Below are positions 52,402 through 64,000 of a DNA stretch of 64,000 bases, piece after piece. A program made the translations under genes and the position numbers. This stretch comes from Ophiobolus disseminans (taxonomy: Eukaryota; Ascomycota; Dothideomycetes; Pleosporales; Phaeosphaeriaceae). The notes beneath the pieces were generated by a model. It was not told the DNA's origin, searched no databases, and saw only the letters and a list, made by a program, of their open reading frames with translations. The stretch spans positions 713,491 through 777,490 of the forward strand of contig MU006221.1 in NCBI GenBank assembly GCA_010093685.1, in the 5' to 3' direction. Every line of letters begins with the position of its first letter. Positions within the stretch are counted from its first letter, which is position 1.

Positions 52402-55400
52402 ATGGGCCAGGGCTTCTCGCTCACCACCCTTTCCGCCGGCTCGGCCAACATCGACGTACCCGAGCTGGCGGACCTGCAGTATGAAAAGTCACTTGGAGCC
52501 GCTCGATTCATGAAAGCCGTCAGGGCACGCCATAAAGATGGCCTGGTAGTGGCACGGGTTGTCATGAAGCCATATGCACAGTTCAACTTCCAGATATATG
52601 TCAAGCGTCTGCTCCGTAAGCTGCTCCAAGCCGCCTGCCTCCAGCTTTCTCATGTGAAATAGATGAACGCAAAATATTAGCCGACGTTCCAAATGCTTTG
52701 GCGTATCATCGTATCATCGAGACCGCAGCCTGCGGTTATCTAGTTCGCCAGTACATCCACGGCTCCTTGTATGATCGCTTGAGGTGCGATATACTCACTA
52801 TCCTGCTTAGCCGCCACGCTAATGATGATTAGTACACGTCCTTTCTTAGAAGAGATCGAGAAGAAGTGGCTGTCTTTCCAGTTACTGTGCGCTGTGCGAG
52901 ACTGCCACGCTCGAAACATCTTCCATGGCGACATCAAAACAGAAAACATACTCGTCACATCCTGGAACTGGCTATACCTTGCAGACTTCTCCTCGTCCTA
53001 CAAGCCGGCCCACCTGCCAGAGGACAACCCGGCCGACTTCTCATTCTACTTCGATTTGTCCGGACGTCGAACATGCTATCTTGCACCAGAACGCTTCCTA
53101 GCCTCTGGTCAGCAACCGGAAGGTGAGGGAGACGTGAACTGGGCAATGGACATCTTTAGCGTTGGCTGTGTCATTGCGGAGCTGTTCCTGGAGGCACCAA
53201 TCTTCTCATTGAGCCAGCTCTTCAAATATCGGCAAGGCGAATATGATCCCGAAATCTCCCACCTGAACAAAATCCAAGATCTTCATGTCAGGGAGCTCAT
53301 AATACACATGATTCAGGTGGACCCAAACTCAAGAATGTCTGCCGACGACTACCTTATGCATTGGAAAGACAAAGTGTTCCCAAGCTACTTTCATGACTTT
53401 CTGCAACAATACATGTTCTCAATCACCGATCCATCTTCAGGCCGAAAGCCAGTCACCACTGGGGCAGAGCATATCGGTGAGCCCGATGAGAGGATAGAGC
53501 AGATATACAACGACTATGACAAAATCTCACATCTGCTCTCGAGTAGCAGGGAAAAGGCGCCGACTAGACCTCACACCGGGCCTCCTAATCCGAACGACAG
53601 AGTGTTCCCGCTATACATCGATATCCCAAATTACCAACACCAAGTTTCGCCTATGCCTAGCCTTGCCGTTGACGATGGGAATCTCATATTCCTCACTATC
53701 GTTGTCTCTTGTTTGCGAGGGACAGCCAGAGCTTCTGCTCGTGTTCGGGGCTTAGAGCTTCTTATGGCCTTTTCGGAACGCTTGACTGATGAAGCAAAAC
53801 TGGATCGGGTAGTTCCCTACGTTGCCCAACTTCTGACCGACAAGTCAGAGCAAGTCAAGGTCGCCGCGCTGCGTACACTCACGCAAATATTGTCTATGGT
53901 GCAGGTTGTTTCGCCTCTTAATGCATACATCTTCCCAGAATACGTTCTCCCTCGTCTGGAAGCATATCTGCCTGACTCTGGTGGCTCTGTCAGTTCTCTC
54001 GTCCGGATGCAATACGCGTTTTGTATCGGTACACTAGCCACCACAGCAGCGAAGTATCTCGACATGATTCAAGCGCTGCGGGCGGAAGGTTCTTTACCAG
54101 CAGCGGACCCTGAAACAGAGGATGACCTGACTTCTTCCGCACATCGGAACCAATTCGACTCGGATCGACGCATCCTACTAGAGACACTGGAGAAACACAC
54201 AAAGGCTCTTCTGACAGACTCTAATGCATCAGTTCGTCGAGCTATGCTTCGGTCTGTGTCAGATCTCTGTGTATTCTTTGGCAGCCCAAGAGCGAACGAC
54301 GTCGTGCTCAGCCATCTCAACACGTACCTCAACGATCCAGACTGGATGCTCAAATGTGCCTTTTTCGAAGCCATTGTCGGTGTCGCAGTGTTTGTTGGGG
54401 GTGCTAGCTTAGAAGGATACATACTTCCACTCATGGTACAAGCGTTGACCGACCCTGAAGAGTTCGTTGTCGAGAAGGTCATCCGAGCGCTTGCTTCCAT
54501 GGCAGAGCTCGGCCTCTTCCAGCGGTCCAAGACGTGGGAACTGGTAGACATCGTTGCTCGACTTACCATGCATCCCAACCTGTGGATTCGTGAAGCAGCA
54601 ACGCAGTTTATTTCAACCGCTTCGAAGTACTTGTCTGTGGCAGACCGTCACAGCATATTGGTGAACCTTATTAGACCGTACATGAAGGTTGTGCCATCAG
54701 AGTTTCTTGAACTGCGGATTCTTGAATCTCTGAAAAGCCCTCTGACAAGACTGTTGTTAGAGATGTCTGCGAATTGGGCTCTACAAACCCAAAAGGGACT
54801 ATTTTGGGCTCCTGCTAGGCAGCAACAGACCTTCACCTTTGGCACGAACGAAGACAGTCTGCCCACCATATCCGGACGTGAGCTGGACCACAAGATTTTG
54901 CAAAGACTGCCCAAGAACGAAGAGGATGAGTCGTGGCTGCGGAAGCTTCGTAGCGCTGGCCTGACGAACGAAGATGATTTCAAGCTTGTTGCGTTGCGCG
55001 AGTTCATCTGGAGAGTGAGCCATAGACGACGCTCCGATAGTCTAACAGCGCCGCCAATAAGATTCAACAACATCGTGGCCCTTAAAAATCTGGGCGTGAA
55101 AGCTCTGACCGTGCTATTCGATGAGAACGTCCAGCAGACAATCAAACAGACACAGCAGCCAGAGCCGCAGCATGATGTACAGACGCAGCCCAGGACCATT
55201 CGCGACGCCCTACTAGATGCATCTACAACCGAAGCAGAGACATTGATTGAGCGACTTCCGCACGCTGAAAGTCAGGCTGAACGACTCCATCGTGGTGAAG
55301 GGAACATACGACGTATATCGGTTCCATCGCGTTCGAAACACTCCTCATTCCCTATCGAGGCATATCCTCACTTCGGTTCACCTGGGTCGGAAATGGAGAC

Positions 55401-57189
55401 ACAGAGAAGCTCTCCTCAAGTTCTCAGAGGCTCCCCAACCACGCAGTCGCCTTTAGGGTCTCTTGCCGTAGGTGATCATGCACACTCGCTTCGGCATCGG
55501 AACAGTGCGCTAGGACTTCTAAGCAAAGGAGAAAACAAGGCACTTGCAGAAATTGGCACCGTTTCCGCAAATGCTTTTGGCAAGGTCGATGCTGCTGTTG
55601 CGCGCGAGTCATCGCGTCCTCGTCAACCTATCTCATCCCTTGCAGTCGAGCAGCCGGCGCGAGGGCCTTCACATGTTCGTTTCCGAAATGCGCACAACTA
55701 CACGGGTAGCGACCCTGCAATCCTGAAACTCCTTGATTCCATGCTCCTGGAGCGTTTCCCTTCGGGCGAGACGGAGTTTGGACCCCGCATTCAGCCTCCG
55801 ATGCGAAAGCAGCCCATAAAATACAAGGATATCCATCAGTCACAAGTTGGCGTGCCATGGCGGCCCGAAGGCCATCTTGTTGCCAGCTTCGCAGAGCACA
55901 CTGCAGCTGTGACTCGCATCCTAGTCTCACCAGACCAAGCCTTCTTCATCAGCGGCTCTGACGATGGCACTGTGAAGATTTGGGATACTTCACGCCTAGA
56001 GCGCAACATAACCCGACGATCTCGCCAGACATACAAGCTTGGAGAGAATGTCAAGGTGACGAGTCTTGTCTTTGTAGAGCAAACGTATTCCTTCGTTGCA
56101 ACAGGCAGCGACGGCGGTGTCCACGTGGTGCGCATAGATTATCATCAGAGCCAGGACGGCAGCGCGAAGTTCGGACGACCAAGATTGATCCGCGACTACC
56201 AACTCCCAGAAGGTGACCAGGTAGTGTGGTCGGAACATTTTGATCATGACAACCAATCGATCCTCCTACTGGCCACGAACACGTCTAAGGTCATTGCGAT
56301 AGACCTACGTGTCATGCAGGAGATATACACCCTGGTGAACCCGCTTAGCCACGGTACGCCGACATGCTTCTGTGTAGACAGGCGGGCGCATTCCCTTTTG
56401 CTAGGCACATCGCACGGTGTTTTGGACCTGTGGGATCTTCGCTTCAGACTTCGTTTGAAGGCATGGGCTTGCCCGGGTGCCTCGCCTATCCATCGCTTAC
56501 ACCAGGTTTTCAATGTCAAGACGAAAAGGACCCGACTGTACATTGCCGGTGGCAGTGGCCAAGGTGAGCTCACTGTATGGGAATTTGAGAAGCACATCTG
56601 TAGGGAGGTGTATCGAACCGGGACGAGTAAGGACATCGGAACCAAGAGCACTACACTCATTGACCTAGAAGAAGAGAAAGCGGGTGGAATGTTGGGCCGC
56701 TTCGCTACTGCTCTAGAGCCTTCTGCTAACTCGGCTACGGATCGTGGTGTTCGCGCATTTGCACTACACTCACAGGCGATCGATGAGAAGGGCGAACACA
56801 AGCATACCTTCCTCCTCACGGCTGGTCCGGACTGGAAGATACGATATTGGGACACAAGCCACCCGGAGGCATCGATGGTGATCAGTGGACTAGAAGCAGA
56901 CGAGGCGAAACCGCAATACATCGTTAGCCAGTCCGCCCCGGATACTATGATCATTACAGAACGACTGTCACAGCCACAGAGCCAGGTGTTGAACGGGAGG
57001 GAAAGCAGAAGTTCTACGTCGAGCAAGAAAACATTGCAGAAGTCTCCGCGTTCTGGCCTGATATCACTCCAGCAACAGCACCTTCTCAAAAGCCACCTCG
57101 ACAATATTCTAGACATAGCGTTAGTGGAGCAGCCCTACGGCATGGTGATCTCGGCAGATCGATCTGGAGTCATCAACATGTTCATGTAG
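52402..57189 (+). CDS. VPS15: Vps15, regulatory kinase of the Vps34 PI3-kinase complex
   Basis: Scaffold of the class III PI3-kinase complexes in endosomal sorting and autophagy. Three exons, 52402-52615, 52663-52783 and 52833-57189, give 1563 aa. Gly2 in MGQGFS fits N-myristoylation. The kinase domain has HGDIKTEN (Asp145), with DFSS in place of DFG, as expected for this atypical kinase, and CYLAPERFL. HEAT repeats follow (AQLLTDKSEQVKVAALRTL, LTDPEEFVVEKVIRALASM). A variable Ser-rich segment comes next. A C-terminal WD40 propeller starts near residue 1115 (TAAVTRILVSPDQAFFISGS) and ends with MVISADRSGVINMFM. Introns fall only in the kinase N-lobe. Confidence 0.95.
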
Positions 57190-57249
57190 AGATAGAAATC
57201 GTTGGCATGTTATGAGGTTATTGTTGTAACGTGGTTGGCCTTCAGATGT
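57190..57249. other. Vps15 3' flank
   Basis: Short spacer between the Vps15 stop and a MITE. With the MITE and the bases up to 57568 it makes the 379-bp gap before Lea1. Confidence 0.45.
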
Positions 57250-57406
57250 CACTAGGTGTTGCAAGAATTCGTGTTCTACTATCTAGATTTTAATAGGAAG
57301 CCTGTTTGTACTCACAGCACGTTTAAGACCTTCTTAGATATATCAACAAATTCTGAGCATAGGCGGGTCTTAATTAGTGAGGCGATGGAATTAGACGGCG
57401 CTAGTG
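57250..57406. mobile_element. MITE family B, copy 3
   Basis: The left end CACTAGGTGTTGCAAGAATT then CGTGTTC matches copies 1 and 2. The right end is decayed (GGAATTAGACGGCGCTAGTG). The interior has AGGAAGCCTGTTTGTA, related to family A. It sits about 160 bp upstream of the Lea1 start codon. Confidence 0.6.
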
Positions 57407-57568
57407 ACGAACTCTTGGCGCCCGGGGAATTTGGCGATGCTTCTAGTCCCGCTGCCGCTCTGCACGACTCTCATCTTGCGCACGAGATCCTGCACAGCGC
57501 ACGCGACAAGACGTGTAGCCACCCGCCGAAACCCATAGACTCGGCCAAAGGGCACCGATAGCGCCACC

Positions 57569-58567
57569 ATGAGGCTCACGACGGAGCTGATCAACCACTC
57601 CCTCTCCTTCATCAACTGTCTCACGGAGCGTGAACTCGATCTGCGAGGTGCGTTGAAAAGAGCAGATGCTACACTTGCGAGCTGAATTGATATCAATGTG
57701 TGTGAACTCTAGGCCACAAGATCTCCGCCATCGAGAACATGGGTGCAGCGCGTGTAAGTTGGCATGGTTGCGTATATGGATGCCATGTACTGACGGCGCG
57801 TGCAGGACAACGACGCCATCGACCTGACCGACAACGACATCGCGCAGCTCGGTAACTTCCCGCTGCAGCCCCGCCTCCGCACATTGTTCCTCGCCCAGAA
57901 CCGCATATCGAATATACAACCGAACCTCTCGTCGAGCATTCCAAGTCTGCAGACGCTGGTCCTCACCAAGAACAGGATCGCGGAACTCGCAGATCTGGAC
58001 CCGCTGGCGGGCTTCAAGAAGCTGGTGTACTTGACGCTCACGGGCAATCCTGTCGCGAGTAAAGAGGTGCGTACACTGCCTTTGTCGATTGATGTTGGAG
58101 CCTGACCCCGGCAAGCATATCAAGGCTCGAGAGCGTCAGTATAGAAGCTAACCGTGCCAAGAATTACCGATACTGGGTCGTATGGCGCTGCCCGACTGTC
58201 CGCTATCTCGACTTCGCAAAGGTGCGAGATGCCGAGCGCAAGAAAGCACAAGAGCTGTTTGGGAGCACCGAGGAGCCAACAGATCTAGCCAGCCAGGTTG
58301 GTCTCCCTGCATATACTTCAAAGCGCCACCGACTAACAGCTTCAGATCATGGGTGCCAAGTCCAAAGGCTTCGCTGTCCCCTCTTTTACCAACGGGGCCG
58401 ACGACTCCTCAAAAGACCGCATCTACACCGACGACGAGAGGAAGCGAATGCGGGCTGCTATTGCCAACGCAAGCAGTCTGGCAGAAATGGCGAAGCTGGA
58501 AAAAGACTTTGCGGAGGGGCGGATACCCGCACACATTCTTGAGGGCGGGGATCCAATGGAGACATAG
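57569..58567 (+). CDS. LEA1: U2 snRNP A' protein Lea1
   Basis: Leucine-rich-repeat subunit of the U2 snRNP, which with the U2B'' protein binds U2 snRNA stem-loop IV during splicing. Five exons, 57569-57647, 57713-57753, 57806-58066, 58162-58296 and 58346-58567, give 245 aa. LRR signatures include RELDLRGHKISAIENMGA, AIDLTDNDIAQLGNFP, LRTLFLAQNRISNI and LQTLVLTKNRIAEL. The cap region NYRYWVVWRCPTVRYLDFAK is typical of U2A'. The C-terminal segment (TDDERKRMRAAIANASSLAE) is the conserved fungal tail. All joins keep frame. The gene is convergent with Fip1. Confidence 0.93.
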
Positions 58568-58780
58568 TTTCGCGGACACAATCCGAAAGCAGCGAGTTTC
58601 GAAGGCGTTGAACATCAAGCTGACTGATTACCTGTGCATCACCATGCCATGGACGTGATGTGAAATTTTAGCTTGTAATAATATTCCACGCCATCAGGCG
58701 GATTTTACCCTGGGTATCGTAGTAGTACACTCGTAACATTGCCAATCATTTGCCAATCATCCAAACTCGGCGCTTCGTTT

Positions 58781-59829
58781 TCACCATCCGCCTCTTCCTC
58801 TGCCCCGCCCGCCCCGGCCACCTCCACCACCACCACCCTGATTGCCTTGCTGAAAGCCGCCCTGCTGCCCGCCCGGTCCACCCGGTCCCCCGAAGGCGCC
58901 GGGCATGCCTTGGCCCGCCATCTGCATGAAGCTGCCAAAGTCCATCTGACTCGGGTCCATGCCCTGGCCCACCATTTGCTGAAACATCATCTCCATCTGC
59001 TGCTGTTCATTCATGCCGCCTCCACCGCCGCCTCCTGGCCCCGACGGCGCACCGCCCGACGCACTGTTCGGGCCCGGACCACCCATGTTTGGCATGCCGG
59101 GCATGGCGCCGCCCATCATTTGCTGCATTTGCGCAATGTCGTTCTTCTGCTGCTGGAGCGTGTTCGCCATGGTGAGCTGGCGCTGCCGATACGTCTCCCA
59201 CGTGAACTCGTCAAAGCCGTAGTTGAAGTAGTCGGACTGGTCTTCGCCCGGCCGCCGCCATATCTTCTGTTCCTCGGCCAGGTCCGCGTCCATGTCCACT
59301 TGCAGCAGCGGCTTGCCCTGCGGCGGGTAGACGGGGTGGCCATTTACGTCAATGGTAGAGGTGCGCTGTGCGGGGTACGAGGTGCCTGGGACGGAGGAGA
59401 GCTGGGGCACGGTGCCGGTGGGTATGGTTTTGGGGGCCTGCGAGGGCGTGGCCGAGGATTGTGGCGGCGCTTCGATTTTTATGGCTTTGGACTCTGTGGG
59501 CGGCTGCTGGCTGGGGCGCTGTTAGCTGGGATGGGGTCTCGGGCGCTTGAAGGGGACGCACGTCGCGGGTTTGGTGGCTGCCGGGGGCTTGTCGATGATG
59601 ATCTCGAGGTCCTGCGGCGCCGTTAGCTATCTTCTGGCGCGGCGGACTATGGGCGACGCACCGATTCGCTGTCGTCGTCGTCGTCTTCTTCGCCAGAGTC
59701 GGCGCCCTCGTCCATGGGCTCGTCGCCGCTCGAGCCGTCATGCTCTGGCCGGGCGCCCTTGCTCTGTTCGTCCTTGACGTCCGGGGTGCCGTAGAGGTCG
59801 TCGTCCTCGTCCTCGTGGTCCGACGCCAT
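58781..59829 (-). CDS. FIP1: Fip1, polyadenylation factor subunit
   Basis: Subunit of the cleavage and polyadenylation factor that tethers poly(A) polymerase. Three exons on the minus strand, 59662-59829, 59562-59611 and 58781-59510, give 315 aa. The acidic N-terminus (DHEDEDDDLYG and EEDDDDD) is followed by DLEIIID. The diagnostic Fip1 motif lies at about residues 155-185 (RRPGEDQSDYFNYGFDEFTW). The C-terminal third is rich in Gly, Met and Gln and ends in RGG repeats, a likely RNA-binding tail. The third exon uses the acceptor GCGCCCCAG|CC, the only one that keeps frame. Its promoter, 233 bp, is shared with Nup49. Confidence 0.92.
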
Positions 59830-60062
59830 TGCTGCTTGCTTGCTGCGTCCTGCGTCGTGAGAGACGTGTCCGGGCCGTATGCTTTGTTGTGTTGGGGAGA
59901 GCAATGTGCAGCTGCTGAAAGGAATGAATAGCCGAGCCGAGTGGACGCGCTTTGGCCTGTGCGACGCGGAGCTGCAGCGCGCGGGAAAACACCAAGCATT
60001 CACAATGGATACATAGATTTAGCGGCATCATATCTTCTCCCCCACGACCTACGACTCTCGAC

Positions 60063-61413
60063 ATGGCAGGCTTCGGGCGCTCCAACTCGCTGAGCATCAA
60101 TACCGGCGGAGGCGGCCTGTTGTAGGTGCCCATGCGTGCTCCCTCCCGCCTCGATCTGTACTGACTGCGCCAGCGGAAGCACTGCTCCCCAGAACCAGAC
60201 GTCCACGCAGCCCCAGAGCAGCGGCGGCCTGTTCGGCTCCACGCAAAAGCCACAGTCGGGGTCGCTCTTCGGCGCGCAGGCCCCCGCGTCGCAACCGCCG
60301 TCCGGCGGCCTGTTTGGATCGGCTGGCACGCAGGCGCAGAGTCAAGGCGGTGCCCAAACGGGCGGCCTGTTCGGCAATGCCCAGGCCAGCAACCAGTCAA
60401 AGCCGTCGCTGTTGTGAGTAAGGGAAGCCGCGGCCGTGACACAGGGCTAACTGCATGCTAGCGGAGCCTCGACACAGCAACAACAGACGACGACGCCCTC
60501 TTTGTTCGGGAACACGGGCAACACAACCGCCCAGCAGCCCCCCGCCCAGACCGCGGCACCGTCCATGTTCGGCTCGTCCCAGCAGCAACCTCAGCAGCAG
60601 CAACCACAGCAGCAGAACTCGCTGTTCGGCGCCATGAACAGCCAAAGCCGACCCGCCCTCGGAGCGTCGCAAATGGGCCCAAGTGCGCAGCAGCCCATCC
60701 AGACGACGCTGGACAACATCAAAGGGACCACGCGCTTCAACGACCTGCACCCCGAGCTCCAGTCCCTCGTGCAGCAGTTCGACGAGGGCATACAGCGCAA
60801 GATCGGCTACTGCACGCAGATCCGCGAGACCCTCCCCAGCACCGAGAAGGACATTGCCACAATCACGCCCGACGTCGCCTTCATCGAGAACTTCCTGTCT
60901 ACCATCGAGACGGGCCTCGACAACGACTCCACCAACATCGCGCATCTGAAGCACACCGTCAACAAGGACGCCGCCGACGCCGCCCTCAGCTTCCGCGCCA
61001 TTGAGAACCAGCGACTACCCGCCCAGTTTCACTACCGGAACAGTGCCAATCTCACAGCCTCAAGCCAGAAGGCACCCGCCACGGGCGCCCTTGACAACGA
61101 CGATCCCACCAAGCCGGTCGACTTGATGGGCTACTTCAACCGCCGCACAGACGACCTCGGCCGCACGCTCGACGTGTACCAACGGCAAATCCGCGAGATC
61201 GAGGCGCATCTGAGGACTATGGAAGCAGGCACGATAGAAAAGGCACAGCAGTTGACGGGCAGCAGGAACGCCCCGCGCGACCAGCGCCGTGAGCTGGTCG
61301 AGGCGCTGAAGGCCATCGAGGGCGCCATCCTAGAGTCGGCGAAGAAGGTTGGAAAGGTGAGAGACGAGGTCACGAAGCAGACACTGGGGAGTGTTGGGGC
61401 TGCTCTGCTATGA
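60063..61413 (+). CDS. NUP49: FG nucleoporin Nup49 (p58-type)
   Basis: FG-repeat nucleoporin of the central-channel Nsp1-Nup57-Nup49 complex. Three exons, 60063-60121, 60174-60413 and 60462-61413, give 416 aa. GLFG-type repeats fill the first 180 residues (GGLFGS, GSLFGAQ, GGLFGSAG, GGLFGNAQ, SLFGNT, SMFGSS, SLFGAM), with Gln-rich spacers. From about residue 189 the helical channel-complex domain begins (TTRFNDLHPELQSLVQQFDE) and continues as coiled coil. Assignment to Nup49 rather than Nup57 rests on the short length and the FNDL/IRE pattern; it is likely but not certain. Both introns split an identical LFG codon context. Confidence 0.87.
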
Positions 61414-61696
61414 GCATCCGCGCGTGGAGCTGTATATTAGACACGTCAAGGCGTTAGATACCCAGTCAAGAAAATTAGGCCAAACAGCAGACACAGCCTG
61501 GCTGTACTCAATTGGTCTATTGTGTTCCAGGTCCTGTTACCAATTTCTTTGTCAAGAGCAAGTTTGTCAAGCTTTCCAATGATGAGTAACCCTCGGAACG
61601 GTGCCGCCACGTCGGAACCACATCACGCTATGACGAAAGCGGGACGCCTCTAAGTTGAATCTCCCCCGCTAATGAAGCTCTGGGCCGTCAATGACA
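61414..61696. other. Promoter region of the glutathione transferase gene
   Basis: About 280 bp. No gene or repeat recognised. Confidence 0.45.
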
Positions 61697-61706
61697 TCTA
61701 TATAAA
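61697..61706 (+). promoter_or_regulatory. TATA box of the Ecm4-type transferase gene
   Basis: CTATATAAAC lies only about 40 bp upstream of the first in-frame ATG (61743) and 140 bp upstream of the second (61842), so the transcript start may fall between or close to the two start codons. Confidence 0.55.
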
Positions 61707-61742
61707 CACGCGTCGTAGACGGTGTTTGAGCCTGCCAACTTC

Positions 61743-62904
61743 ATGTTTTGTACAGCTACACGGCTAAGAAGTATTGTACACCAATTCCCCGGGACGACTA
61801 TATCGATTCGGCCCTTCTCAGCCATTGCGACCCCTGCAAGCATGGACAAAAAGCCCGATATTCTCAACTGGGCCGGCAAGGACGGCGCGTTCAAGAGACA
61901 GCAGAGTGTGTTCCGGAGCTGGATCGAAAACAAGCCCAATGCCGAGTTCCCACCCGAAAAAGGCCGATACCACCTCTACGTCTCATATGCCTGTCCATGG
62001 GCGCACCGAACGCTGATTGTGCGCGAGTTGAAGGGCCTGAAAGACATCATCTCGTACAATAGTGTACACTGGCACATGGGCGAGAAGGGATGGCGGTTTG
62101 CAACGAGCGATGAGAAGCTTCCCGGCAACACGACACCAGATCCGATACATAAGGATTTCACACATCTGCGCGACATATATTTCGAACAGAACCCAGAATA
62201 TGAAGGCCGTTTCACAGTCCCAACGTTGTATGATAAGAAAACGAACCGCATTGTGAGCAACGAGAGCAGCGAGATCATACGTATGTTCTATCACGCCTTT
62301 GACGACTTGGTTGAAGACAAGTACAAAGGAGTGGACTTGTTTCCTGAGAAGCTGCAGAAAGAGATTGAGGAGATGAACGACTGGGTTTACAACGACGTGA
62401 ACAACGGCGTATACAAATCTGGCTTTGCAACGTACATATACCCAAGATCCGGTGTAATCACCACTTTGCTAATGGGACTGCAGCTCTGAAGACGCATACA
62501 CAAAAGCCGTAACTCAACTATTCAAGTCCCTCGACCGCCTTGAATCTCACCTCACTGAATCATCTACACCATACTTGCTATCCTCCCCTGCCGTAACAGA
62601 AGCCGACGTCCGTCTCTACACCACCATCGTGCGCTTCGACCCGGTCTATGTACAGCACTTCAAGTGCAACATTCGCGATATCAGGAGTGGCTATCCTCAC
62701 CTTCACAAGTGGATGAGGCATCTGTACTGGGATTACCCGGCGTTCAAGGACACCACCGAATTTGAGCACATCAAGAAACACTACACCAAGAGTCATGGGC
62801 AGATCAATCAGTATCAGATCACGCCAATCGGGCCGTTACCGGATATTCTGGCGAAGGAGGAGGAGGTTCCGAGTGTGAAGGCGGCGATCAAAAATGTGTC
62901 ATGA
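61743..62904 (+). CDS. Ecm4/Gto-type glutathione transferase
   Basis: Omega-like glutathione transferase, probably a glutathionyl-hydroquinone reductase, in the group of yeast Ecm4/Gto2. Two exons, 61743-62431 and 62484-62904, give 369 aa from the first ATG. The active-site Cys84 is in SYACPWAHR; other family marks are LYVSYACPW, SVHWHMGEKGWRF, LRDIYFEQNPEYEGRFTVPT and SNESSEIIRMF. The C-terminal domain includes VRLYTTIVRFDPVYVQHFKC. Starting at 61743 adds about 33 residues rich in Arg, Thr and Ser without acidic residues, which could be a mitochondrial presequence. Starting at 61842 (MDKKPDILNW) gives the usual cytosolic form. Confidence 0.9.
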
Positions 62905-62959
62905 TGTGTGTACGTGGAAAGAATGGTATTACTCCTATAACTGATTGTGTCTATTATGC

Positions 62960-63784
62960 TCACTTTGAAGGATCAATCATTCCCACCGTTTTCTCACTCC
63001 ACCGACTTTCGTAGCTCTCGAGGTCCCGCGCAATGAAGTCTGCATTCTGTTCAAGAGTAGTCTCATAGCGCATAGCATTCATCGCGCTAACAAGCGTCTT
63101 CCCTATCAAGGGAACGTACTTCATCCATGAATCGCGCCATGCTGGTGGAGTTTCGGCATTCGTGACTAGCCTTGCATGCGAAGACTCTGTGGGTACAGTG
63201 ATGTCTGACGACTCCGGAGTCATGGTACCCGGGCAGAGCATAGACCAGTCGATTGCATTAGGCGGGAGAGCTTTGAGGAGTTTGATGTTTTGACGGTGCT
63301 CAAGGTAGATGGGAACACTACTCCGAAATTAACATTCGCGTATCATGAGTTGAAGATGCTCTGGAGGTTGTACTTACTAGTCTGATAGCAGTGACTCAGT
63401 CCCGGGATAGTACAACACTCCCAACCCAGCCAAAAACCACGCTCTCAATGGTCTCCCCTTCTCCGTTCCAGCTTCTTGTACAGCCTTAACGACTGCCTTG
63501 AATATCACAGGTAAGTCACTCTTCCCCCATGGAGCCAAGGCCGCCACACCTGCAGTGCTCACAACTGCATCGCACCTATATTTCAAGATGGCTTGTTTCA
63601 TCGCGGTCACATCGGTAGCATTGCCTTGCACAACGTCGATTTGGCAATGCACGGATGCGGGGAGGAGCGACTCGAGCTTCTGCGATGACCGGACAAATGC
63701 GACAACGCTGTGGCCATGAGTGAGGAGCGATGGCAAGAGGCGAATGCCTAAATTACCAGTGGCTCCGATGAGAAGAATCTTCAT
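62960..63784 (-). CDS. NmrA-like NAD(P)-binding Rossmann protein
   Basis: Two exons on the minus strand, 63378-63784 and 62960-63317, give 254 aa. The N-terminal loop ILLIGATGNLGIRLLPSLL has the GxxGxxG dinucleotide motif. VVAFVRSSQKLESLL fits an NADP-type second strand and AVVSTAGVAALAPWG the fourth strand. PLRAWFLAGLGVLYYPGTES and IDWSMLCPGTMTPES are the later conserved strands. The group (NmrA-like or atypical SDR) includes redox sensors and secondary-metabolism reductases; no substrate can be named. The junction TA|T GTT keeps frame. It is convergent with the glutathione transferase gene. Confidence 0.83.
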
Positions 63785-64000
63785 AGTTGTTGCTGGGCCC
63801 TGAGGATTTTGTCAAGTTGATGTATAGATGTATAGTTGAAATGGTCGTTCCCGGTCTGAGATGAGAAATGTGCATATCCTTTAATCGAGAGCAACATATA
63901 TATATGTAGTGGCTTTCATGCCTTTACCATCGCATTGACTCCGGGCCCGAGTCTTATTTTCATGCGACCATACGATATGAAGCAGTGCAGTTGAAAGTTA

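Noticed and set aside
1..64000. CRISPR arrays, operons, ribosome binding sites, secondary-metabolite cluster
   Set aside because: The window is eukaryotic; no regularly spaced repeats occur, and no polyketide synthase, peptide synthetase or terpene synthase gene is present.

Overview
The window is nuclear DNA of a filamentous ascomycete, most likely a dothideomycete of the Pleosporales type. Short introns (about 45-65 nt) with GTRNGT donors and CTAAC-like branch points, Zn2Cys6 regulators, RTA1-like and 2EXR-like proteins, and a pogo/Fot1-type transposon with several MITE families all fit. The species cannot be named from sequence alone. Exon models below were built by joining reading frames at GT-AG sites and checking that every joined length is a multiple of three.

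Layout. 1-1.5 kb: non-coding, repeat-derived. 1.5-18.9 kb: secreted GH18 chitinase, Zn2Cys6 regulator, RNase P/MRP subunit Pop4, RTA1-like membrane protein, a protein joining a La-type RNA-binding domain to an Arb1 (Argonaute-binding) domain, She9/Mdm33, a HAD phosphatase, the ASTRA WD40 protein Asa1, and a second Zn2Cys6 regulator. 20-29.8 kb: Iml1 (GATOR1/SEACIT) followed head-to-tail by Lst4 (FNIP homologue), both regulators of Rag GTPases and TORC1. 29.8-38 kb: accessory stretch with a class III-like chitinase carrying an altered active-site motif, a 2EXR-like gene, a 2.3-kb pogo-type transposon broken by a stop codon and a nested solo LTR, MITEs, and an NAD(P)-binding protein. 38-46.6 kb: proline/glutamine-rich orphan, phosphatase Ppg1, uridine kinase/UPRT, Gid8 and an alcohol dehydrogenase. 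46.6-50.7 kb: gene-poor, with a MITE, a caleosin pseudogene and a tRNA-Gln gene apparently split by two insertions. 50.7-64 kb: Alg2, Vps15, Lea1, Fip1, Nup49, an Ecm4-type glutathione transferase and an NmrA-like protein.

These are mainly conserved housekeeping genes rather than one pathway. Local themes are nutrient signalling and autophagy (Asa1, Iml1, Lst4, Ppg1, Vps15) and mRNA biogenesis (Lea1, Fip1 and Nup49 side by side). The most unusual items are the tRNA-Gln gene with a 57-nt D-arm insertion bearing spliceosomal signals, the La-Arb1 fusion, and a three-copy MITE family whose ends read as splice sites, one copy of which directly abuts the start codon of the uridine kinase gene.
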